Source of the DNA: Chrysomallon squamiferum
Lineage: Eukaryota > Mollusca > Gastropoda > Neomphalida > Peltospiridae
DNA length: 64,000 nt
Direction of reading: 5' to 3'
NCBI GenBank assembly: GCA_012295275.1
Contig: CM022665.1
Location: forward strand, 32,683,522 to 32,747,521
Position numbers and translations under genes: made by a program. This document shows positions 53,101 to 61,302 of this stretch, piece after piece (positions within the stretch are counted from its first letter, which is position 1; the number at the start of each line of letters is the position of its first letter). Below the pieces are notes generated by a model. It was not told the DNA's origin. It ran no database searches and was given only the letters and a program-made list of their open reading frames with translations.

Positions 53101-54120
53101 ATAAACATACTACATATCTTTATAACTACCTCCAGACACATGTACTGTAATGAGTTTAGATATGATAAGCTTTTATTTATAAAACTGACTTCTGTTTCTA
53201 TAACTTATATTAGTGCTTATTCCATAAAATATAAATAAAAAGATGCTGATGTTTATCAATTAGTAACTAAGATTGCTGTTACTTTCTGCATGGATGAAAG
53301 TCAATTACATGCTTATGATGTTCTCATTAATTATACAATGTATGAAATCAAATAGATTTCCTCACATTATGCCTGATTAACTATTTTTGTGTTACTTTCA
53401 GTTCTACTTTAAGAATACACTCATAATCACCCATAACCTCTGAAAAGCATATCAACTGGATACATATTTTTTCGAAAATATACAAATTTTACAATGTTTT
53501 ACTAAGTTAAATTGACTATATAACAAAATATTATTTTATTAGGCTGAACATACATTTAAATTCACTTTTCATTAACATGAACTTTTAAAATATTTCTGAT
53601 ACATAAATTTATTAACTTTAACACATCAAGTAATAAGTACTGATTATTTCTTAATATTACTAAAAACCATTACTGCAAGGGAAAATAGTATCTGTCACTT
53701 TCTGTAGACATCTTAATCCTATCAGAAAGAAAATTAGCTTACGAAAGAATCTACTCATGCTAAAACTTTGTAAATGAAAGGACGAGGTGTTATTTCTAAT
53801 CTGGTGTACATTATCCAGCCCATTATAAAATCTATTTTAAACATTTATGAAGTGAAGCTGAATTCATTAACAAACCTCTATATATTTATAGCTTCTAATA
53901 GTTTTCCTACAGCATGAAGAATTTATTTCTTAATAAAAAGATGTATGTTAACTATACTTGAATAAATCACTTTTACAAAGAAACATCTTTGCTAACCTGA
54001 GTTGAGACTGTCAAGTTTCAGTGGAAGCCCAATCTGTATGGCTGCTATCAACTTTAGTGCAATGTAAAACTGGCTCCTTCCAAAATGTCCTAATCGCTTG
54101 GCTCCACACAATTCTGTGAT
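31644..54120 (-). CDS. REPS1: REPS1/REPS2-type RalBP1-associated EH-domain protein (5' partial)
   Basis: Minus-strand exons in order: 53997-54120, 49259-49303, 48792-48852, 48189-48327, 46420-46693, 44064-44246, 43638-43701, 43131-43288, 42800-42876, 42183-42287, 41629-41722, 40626-40787, 39320-39508, 36813-36868, 36329-36439, 35295-35366, 33523-33553, 33097-33143, 32407-32471, 31644-31815. All borders are AG/GT and phases agree throughout, giving 742 residues plus stop. The first exon ([20 protein letters not shown]) is the end of EH domain 1. Exons 44064-44246 to 43131-43288 form EH domain 2: [35 protein letters not shown], and a calcium-loop-like [13 protein letters not shown]. Proline-rich segments follow ([21 protein letters not shown]), then a C-terminal coiled coil ([15 protein letters not shown], ending LEHLRPFSS). 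Family knowledge: REPS proteins bind RalBP1 and NPF-containing endocytic proteins, coupling Ral signalling to receptor endocytosis. REPS1 versus REPS2 cannot be separated; an invertebrate probably has one copy. The N-terminal exon was not found in the window. Confidence 0.9.
34572..34670. repeat. (ATGG)n microsatellite with diverged tail
   Basis: About five perfect ATGG units at 34572-34592 are followed by a diverged ATGA/ATGG-rich tail, in a REPS intron. Confidence 0.85.
37170..37229. repeat. (TA)n microsatellite
   Basis: About 30 uninterrupted TA units lie in the REPS intron between exons 36813-36868 and 39320-39508. A TIYIYIY-type open frame across it is meaningless. Confidence 0.95.
37700..38860 (-). 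pseudogene. Possible decayed coding insert, family not identified
   Basis: In this REPS intron, base composition becomes less AT-rich and several coding-like pieces appear on the minus strand in changing frames. One starts near 38708 ([19 protein letters not shown]). Others include [20 protein letters not shown] (about 38400-38470), [19 protein letters not shown] (about 38270-38330) and [20 protein letters not shown] (about 37930-37990). Stops and frameshifts separate them. The Cys/Lys-rich start and composition suggest a decayed mobile-element gene, but I do not recognise the family and saw no terminal repeats. Confidence 0.4.
42404..42505. repeat. Compound (CT)n-(CA)n microsatellite
   Basis: About 31 CT units (42412-42473) run into about 16 CA units (42474-42505) in the REPS intron between exons 42183-42287 and 42800-42876. 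Open frames on both strands here (LSLSLS/THTHTH and ERERER/CVCVCV) are artefacts of the repeat. Confidence 0.95.
44340..46060. other. REPS intron segment of distinct composition, unexplained
   Basis: Between REPS exons 44064-44246 and 46420-46693, this stretch has noticeably higher GC and sequence complexity than neighbouring introns. Several 60-98-codon frames occur on both strands, for example plus 44363-44659 and minus 45202-45435, but none has recognisable motifs and all are closed by stops. It may be an old degraded insertion; no terminal repeats were seen. Confidence 0.35.
48617..48652. repeat. (AC)n microsatellite
   Basis: About 18 AC units lie in a REPS intron between exons 48189-48327 and 48792-48852. 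Confidence 0.95.
49930..49971. repeat. (ATT)n microsatellite
   Basis: About 14 ATT/TTA units in a REPS intron. Confidence 0.92.
50149..50218. repeat. (GTT)n microsatellite
   Basis: GTT units interrupted by GAT and GCT triplets. They create a valine/aspartate-rich chance frame on the plus strand. Confidence 0.92.
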
Positions 54121-54470
54121 CTGTGATAAAAATTTAAAAAAATACATAAAAAAATTATAAAATTTGTAATAAAATTATTAACATAAACATTAATGTATGA
54201 AATAAAGAATGGACATCAAAAATCGTATTTTATATAATGTTTAAAATATGTCAGAACTTTTTTTTATAAAACCTTTTTGGAAATTGTTTTTAAAATCACT
54301 GGAAAATCAGTTTGATTTTACGAGGACAGTCACATTTTTAACACTATGTATACATTTAATAAATTCGTCCCTGAAAGAAGACATGTAGTTAACATATATA
54401 TATAAAATCTTAATTAAGTAGATAGCATGATTAAATGTAAACTGTTAGTTTTGCTTTATACAGAAATATC

Positions 54471-54524
54471 ACTATCACAATAAACAACCAAACAGAAACT
54501 ATCACAATAAACAACCAAACAGAA
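54471..54524. repeat. 27-bp perfect tandem duplication
   Basis: Two identical 27-bp units, each beginning ACTATCACAATAAACAACCA, lie head to tail close to the REPS exon 53997-54120. Confidence 0.93.
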
Positions 54525-56474
54525 ATTATCTTACATATCTGTAAATAAAACAACGCATAATCACATACATATAATTCATAAACAAATGAAAATGTATGAT
54601 AATTAGATGATAATGACTATTGTTATAAACAGCAGTCAACTCTAGTATTCAAGTAGTTAATATTTTGTCCAAGTAAAATGGTTCAGTTAAGAAATGATAG
54701 AGCATTAGTGACAGAATACATAAAAAGCTGTGAAACTGGTTTATTCATTAAACTTTTTTTTAATATTTTTTTTATTTTGTCATATTCCAGTTGTGAAATC
54801 ATGAAATATTGTAAGATTTGTGATATTTTTTTATTTTGTTTGTGTAGTCATGAAGCAACTTATAAACACACACACAGAACAAAAAAGCTTTCAAGACATA
54901 TTTTGTCTTAAATTTATACCAAGTAAATGCTTTACCCAAGCTTATGTTTTTCTTTTAAAATTAACATAATAGATTGTGCTTATTCAGATTTTCTGCTGTA
55001 CCCTCAGTGTTGACACTACTATTTCACAAATATGGACTAAAGTCTAAAATTACAAAAGTAACTGTAGCAAGCTTGAGACAGCTAATAACTAAGCTTGTGA
55101 CTAATTCTGGATTCTGGCTATACAAAGTGTATGACATTTAGCGTCTTTTGTAAATGTCAGTATTGATTAACAACCACATGAAATCTAAACATGTATAATT
55201 TCGAGACACTATACTTTTTCAGTGACATCCATGTGATGTAGGAAGTATATTATTTTATTATTCTCAATTCAGAATGTTTCAGAAGAATGGAAATTGAATA
55301 AGAAATAGAGCAAAGACTTAGACTTCAAAGTAAAATTCAAGAATCGTAACATTTTTCTTTGAACCATGTAATGTGGGAATTTATATTACTACATCATTAT
55401 AAATAATCAATATCCTTACACTGAAGGAAATTTCAGTTCCTGAACAGAGCAATCAAAATTAATATTAAACAAGTCACTGTTTATGGACATTTTCAATAAA
55501 ATATACTAAGAAACATATCTAATGATCTGTATTCCCACTCTGTATGTCTGTATGTGTGTTTATATATTCATATACTTATGTATGTATCAATTTGCATGTG
55601 CTATTAGTGTAACAGATTTTGTTTTAAAAATCCTTTTAAATTAAAACATGATGCTTATTAAGCGAAATAATTTCTTTCTAAATTAATTTCATCTTAGACA
55701 TAGCAAATATTTCTCTTCTGAAATCCTTTTTTAGTATAACAAAATGAGAATATCTGAATTAAGTTAAATTTCAATACATGCTAACAAAAAATAGGTTTGT
55801 ATTATTCTCATTAAATATCTTAAATACACTGTACTAATGCTTTCGGGTCATTCCATGTCAAATCACCCAATGGGTTAAACCTGACCGTCTCAGGTTGTTA
55901 TGAAACTCGGTATACTTGTTGACTGGGAGATATGGCCCCCCCAAATTTTGAGATTTTTGGCCAAAATTGGCGTGACCACCAATCTTTCAACCCTCATATC
56001 TCGGGAACTACTGGGCCAATCTTCATAAAATTGGTATTGTTGAAAAGACAATATGACAAGGTTTCCAAATCAGCCATTGTTGTTTAGTATGACCTTAAAA
56101 TTGACCTTGTTGATCACATGACCTTGAGATAACTTGTGGGAAATTAAATTTCAAGAAAAATTAACTAGACATATAAAAGTTTCCTGGGTGTAATATTTTT
56201 TGTTTAGCCACAATATAGATTTAAAAAATGCATACTTGCACAGATGATTGATACAATGCATTACAATGTACGTTTTCTACATATATAGACACTTCTCGGA
56301 GACCAAAAACTCATCTTTGGAGTCAAAATCCACCTGTTATGTCTGAAGGATATGAAAAGATTCCAAATGGCATGACATGTTCTACACAAAAAGGGTTAAC
56401 AGGATGTGTAGCTTCAGGCATGCCAGGAACTCCTTGAAATCCCCTGGTGAAATCCCCATTAAACACATGGCAAT

Positions 56475-56875
56475 TAATTATTATTATAATTCCCTCTAGA
56501 CTATTACTACTACTACTACCACCACCACCACTGGTATTACTTCTATCATCACCTGTACTTCTACCATTACTACAGTTACTAATGGACTATTACTACTTTT
56601 ATTATTAGAACAACTATTACCGTCACCATCAGAGCCACTTTTATTATTACAAATACTGTTACTACCTCTACTACTACTAGCATCACCATTATATCAATAA
56701 CTACTACAATAGCCATTTCTTATTTTGCTACTTCTACAGACACTACTTCTTCTACTACTAGCACTGTAATTAATCCTACCACTTCTTCTAGTACTACTAA
56801 TTATACTAATACTCACTCTACATTACTATTACATCTCCTACTACCTATTACCACTACTACTACTACTACATCGTT
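56475..56875. repeat. Diverged ACT/ATT trinucleotide array inside transposon copy 1
   Basis: About 400 bp consists largely of ACT, ACC and ATT triplets with many substitutions and runs up to the coding remnant at 56882. It may have replaced or expanded within the transposon's former coding interior. Confidence 0.75.
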
Positions 56876-56881
56876 CGTTTC

Positions 56882-57070
56882 ATGCACTCTCATGGACCTT
56901 CTAAGCTATTTCACTGGCCAAACAAAGAAGACACTTGTTGGATTAGTGAAGGGGACATCATCTGTATCATTGATACACCTTCTAGTGCAACTTCTCGACA
57001 GATGTACTCTCTGTGTAAAAATGATGGTGCTAGAATTGCAAGACTATGGGGGAAGTGGGTGACTAAATGA
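56882..57070 (+). pseudogene. C-terminal remnant of the copy 1 transposon protein
   Basis: The 62-codon frame starts MHSHGPSKLFHWPNKEDTCW and continues with EGDIICIIDTPSSATSRQMY before its stop. The FHWP-x-ED-x-CW and GDIICIIDTPSSAT-R patterns resemble the C-terminal ends of uncharacterised transposon proteins I have seen in invertebrates. Upstream coding sequence is absent, replaced by the trinucleotide array, so this is a fragment. It lies just inside the right arm of the element. Confidence 0.55.
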
Positions 57071-58313
57071 TTCTGTGACTGCTGAACTGGTGAGAAGACA
57101 ATGAGGGAAGTTGTTTGATATCATATAATCATAGCATGTAGGCCTACAATGTATTACTTGTTGATCAAGAGTTGGTGATTCCTAGTATCAGGAACGGGTC
57201 ATTCAGGTTTTAGCTAATCAGATGTTAATGGAAGAAAAGGTGATATTTTCATGGACATGCAATTTTTTAATGTGTGTTGCTGCTAAACAAAGAATATTAC
57301 AAACCTGAAACTTTGTTAACATGTGGGAGATTATATTTCAAGAAAGGTCATGTCAAGGTCATGTGATCCCCAAGGTTAATGTCAAGGTCATAACAAACTG
57401 ACCAATAATGGCAAATTTGGAAACATTGTCATAATTGCCTTTTCAACAATACCAATTTTATGGAGATTGGCCCAGTAGTTCCTGAGATATGAGGGTTGAA
57501 AGGTTGGTGGTCACACCCATTTTGGCCAGTCAGGTTTAAAAATGTGGTTTTTTTTGGTGATTTGACATGGAACGACCCTTTCCAAAATACACTGTATTGT
57601 ACTTATCAGCAAAATTATTTTCCATCTCCAGCTTGTGAATACATGTACATAATGTGATCTTCCAACTTTAAAAGGGAAAATCCACTGTTTCAAACAACTA
57701 AGTATATTTGCTTTGATGTGTGAATGTATAATTTTACACCCTACATAGGATATAAATTACTAGTGGTATATCCAATAATGATATTTTGACAAGACAATCA
57801 ATTTTACAGTTAACTATGGTGAATGCATAATAACTGTCACTTTAGCAAAATCAGCCAGAAAAGTGTTTGACAATAAATATTTATCAGTAATTATGACATG
57901 AAAGGCTATAATTATGCTGCATAAATATTATGCAGTTGTTCCAGTGAGGAAAAAAAACAAATGAACAAACATCAGTGAATCAACATTTTGAAAATGTAAC
58001 AATGTATTTGCCCAAATATTAAGACATAATTGTTTTTCTTCATTCATGAATTTTATCTCTTACTCAGTTTCTCTATCACTTCATATTACAGAGGTCTGAT
58101 TAATTTTAGTTATTATTTTTAAATACTGTTGATGTCTTCTGGTGTTTTGGTCGAGTTGTTGTTGTCAGCTTTATAGTACCATATTGAATTATTTAATTAA
58201 AGTTCATTTTATATATATAAAAGAAAAGTTTTAAGCCTTTTGTATGTTAGGTAAATCAAAACTTTTATCACTTAAGGAGCCTTCTACATTTCATATATGT
58301 ACAAAGATAATAT

Positions 58314-59064
58314 GGGTCATTCCGTGTCAAATCACCCAATGGTTTAAACCCGACCGTCTCAGATTTTTATGAAACTTGGTATACTTGTTGACTGGGATCC
58401 CACAGCACCAAATCTGAAATGTTAGCCCAATCAGACCAGTGGTGTGGGAGATATGGCCCACGGAATGTCTTACTCGATGATCAAGAGAGATGGTGATTCC
58501 TAGTATCCAGAATTGATCATTCAGGTTTTAGTCAATCAGATGTTAATGGCTGAAAAGGTGTTATTTTCATGTATGTGCATTTTTTAAATCTATATTGTGG
58601 CTAAACAAAAAATATTACACCCAGGAAACTTTTATATGTTTTAGTTAACATGTGGGAGATTAAATTTCAGTAACGGTCATCTCAAGATCACATGATCCAC
58701 ACAGTCAATTTCAAGGTCATAGCAAAGGTCAAAAGGTCAAGGTACTCCAATATTTTCCAAACTAAACAAAAATGGCAGATTTGGTATCCTTGTCATTTTG
58801 CCTTTCTAACAATACCAATTTTATGAAGATTGGCCCAGTAGTTCCTGAGATATGAGGGTTCTAAGGTTGGTGGTCACACCCATTTTTGGCAAAAATCTCA
58901 AAATTCCGTGGGCCGTATCTCCCACACCACTGGTGTGATTGGGCTAACATTTCAGATTTGGTGCTGTGGGATCCCAGTCAACAAGTATACCAAGTTTTAT
59001 AAAAATCTGAGACGGTCGGGTTTAAATTTCTTTTTTTGGGGGGTGATTTGACACGGAATGACCC
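58314..59064. mobile_element. Long-TIR DNA transposon, copy 2 (751-bp deletion derivative)
   Basis: It starts GGGTCATTCCGTGTCAAATC and ends GATTTGACACGGAATGACCC. The 4-bp repeat ATAT flanks it (58310-58313 and 59065-59068). The left arm is cut short at about 58461 (…GGCCCACGGA) and joins directly to sequence that in copy 3 lies in the right arm (from about 63571). It is therefore a non-coding derivative that lost its middle and most of one arm. Confidence 0.87.
58711..58739 (+). promoter_or_regulatory. Nuclear-receptor-like repeat cluster in a transposon arm
   Basis: TCAAGGTCA (58711-58719) matches the extended half-site bound by monomeric NR5/ERR-type receptors. AGGTCAAAAGGTCA (58726-58739) is a direct repeat spaced by two bases. 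The same cluster recurs at 61628-61656 (inverted) and 63816-63844. The match is real; use as a binding site is speculation. Confidence 0.3.
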
Positions 59065-60558
59065 ATATACATTGTCCAGGAACTTGAGAACTTCAAAGTA
59101 TGTTTAGTTTAAAGGTGATCCAATTTTTCCTGCTTATCAGTCTCATGCAGAAAGCAAATGAGGCTACATATACATATTAATAAATACATATGTATATGTG
59201 TTTTAAAAAGAAAAGCACAACCTATCCCAAAACTAACAGATCTCATTACATTATTGTTTTCTTTGTTGATGGTTGTTCTATCTTTAGTTTATTTATCAGA
59301 TATAATCAATATACAAAAGTTTCTTTTTTCACTTCTTTTAATTTTTAAGGTTTAAAAAATACCTTTCAGATTTTTTCAAGTCATTGTATGAACCCAAACA
59401 AAAAGTAATTGCAAAGTATAAGTGAAACAGTTAAATCTGTTCTTTTCTATATCAAACCATTTAAAAAAAAGAAATATGAATGCACATATTAATAGAAAGA
59501 GTTAAACATCTCTATATGGACTGACACACAAACAGTACAATGACAACAAAAACATAATTATGTACACTCAATTTAAATTTTTTTAAATTGTAAAATATTA
59601 ATCTTGATAGAGCAAAAAAGTGAAAAATAAAAAAATATATTTTCTACATAAAAGACACTGTATTTCACACTAATCTGGATTCATTCTTATGATATATAAT
59701 TTGTTATAACTCACCTGACATAAAAAATGTCAAAGTTAAACCCAACAATTTCCAGATTCTCTGGGTTTATTATTGTAAACAACTCAGTTTGTAAAGTACA
59801 CACAAAACTCTTTTTCAGATACTTTTATTTTCTTTATTTACACACAAGGAAACAGTACTTAGTCTGTTCAGCATTAACAATTAAAATATTAATTATCAAT
59901 TTAAAAAAGTGTTAATAATATCTGTTTTGTAATTAACAGAAGAAAAAAAAGAAAAAGATGTTAAAGATAAAGCAGTAATAAACAAACAGTAATTAGATGT
60001 AACTTTTTTCAAAAGCATTTCAACATGATACAAATGTCTTTCTGATTGTGTTTATTCTGATAGACCAGAATAACAACATTATAAATTGTACAGTACATAT
60101 AGCAAATATACAGTTGTATAATTGCTGTTATAACAGAACAGTTATTTGTTTTTTCCTGCTGTACAGACAAAATACATTTGTCAAGAAGGCTTTACTAGTC
60201 TCACATTTCTGTGAGTGTTAAAATCATTTATTTTTGCTTGGACAGATTTTTTGTTTCAGTTAACACTGACTTCATTGTTCACATCAGGCTGGGATTGTTT
60301 GTTTTAAGTTCTGTCTAAAGGGGTAACAGACCTAGTGTGATGTAAACATTCTCCATGGACACACCTGTAGATAGGGAAACAATACATGGGAAGTGAAACA
60401 GGAAAAGATATAAAACAGCTGTTTTGTTTTTACAATAGTTTCAGTTCAGTTGAGAGCTGTTTATTTTTAAAAGTCTCTAGATATGTCTTATGAAAATATT
60501 GTTGATATCAGTAGTTGAAAACATGAACAGTTATTTATTCCTTTTAGTTTCTTAAAAC

Positions 60559-60618
60559 ACACACAAGCAAAGGCCTACAGAGTTAATAACACACAAGGAA
60601 AGGCCTACAGAGTTGATG
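60559..60618. repeat. 30-bp tandem duplication
   Basis: Two 30-bp units share AAAGGCCTACAGAGTT and differ at a few positions. They lie between transposon copies 2 and 3. Confidence 0.85.
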
Positions 60619-61302
60619 TTTATTTTAAGTAAAATGAAAGGATGAAGTTACAGATTGCTAAATTATTATTTTTTAAAGGTTGCAAACTGGTAATTTATAC
60701 ATCCATTTTTTGTGTGCTTTTTCAGTACATGACAAATCTAAAAATAAAATATACTAAGACATTGTTTCCAATTGCTTACTATATATCCAGTTATCTGTAT
60801 TTCTGTGTTTATGCAAGCATGCATTTATCACTATTTATATTTAAAACAACCACATCCTTAATACAAAATCCTTCATTATTCCATTCTGTTCTTCATACCA
60901 TCTTTTTATTTTATTTATTTACTTTCTATCATTCACATTAAACATATTAGGATTTTTGTTTACTAATGATATTAAAAAATTAGGTCAAACTGAATTACCT
61001 CTAAACATGACAGATAATACAGTTTTGACATCATCAAAAACATAGCTGTTATTACATGCCACATTGATATACTGCTATTGTAACTAATACCATGAACAGA
61101 TCACATTACTAGTAACACAATAATAAATATATATACTTAACAAATGTCATTAATCCTGTCTTAAATTAGCCATCAACATTGCAAAACAATATTTCACAAT
61201 AAACATAATACCAGTGGTGTGTGTTTGTAGATGATGGTAGCACAACATAGTTACCAAATATTTAATATAATGTTTAATATAAGTAAACATCAAAATATAT
61301 AT

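Larger units (their letters stand above)
49304..53996 (-). other. Long REPS intron, no gene seen
   Basis: This intron lies between the exon ending EH domain 1 (53997-54120) and exon 49259-49303 ([11 protein letters not shown]). It contains (ATT)n at 49930-49971 and (GTT)n at 50149-50218. The rest is AT-rich with only chance frames. Confidence 0.7.
55845..57578. mobile_element. Long-TIR DNA transposon, copy 1 (non-autonomous, 1734 bp)
   Basis: It begins GGGTCATTCCATGTCAAATC and ends with the inverted counterpart (GATTTGACATGGAACGACCC). It is flanked by a 4-bp direct repeat TTTC at 55841-55844 and 57579-57582, a target-site duplication. The arms (about 55845-56230 and 57130-57578) are inverted relatives of each other, though the outer part of the right arm is shortened. 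The middle holds a subterminal block shared with copy 3 (56230-56460), an ACT-rich array (56475-56875) and the broken end of an encoded protein. Confidence 0.85.

Noticed and set aside
59715-59830. Minus-strand frame ending in GTCAG/GTGAGT (INPENLEIVGFNFDIFYV), as the missing N-terminal REPS exon
   Set aside because: The donor is good, but the phase does not fit the next exon, no convincing acceptor or start is present, and the residues do not resemble the start of an EH domain.
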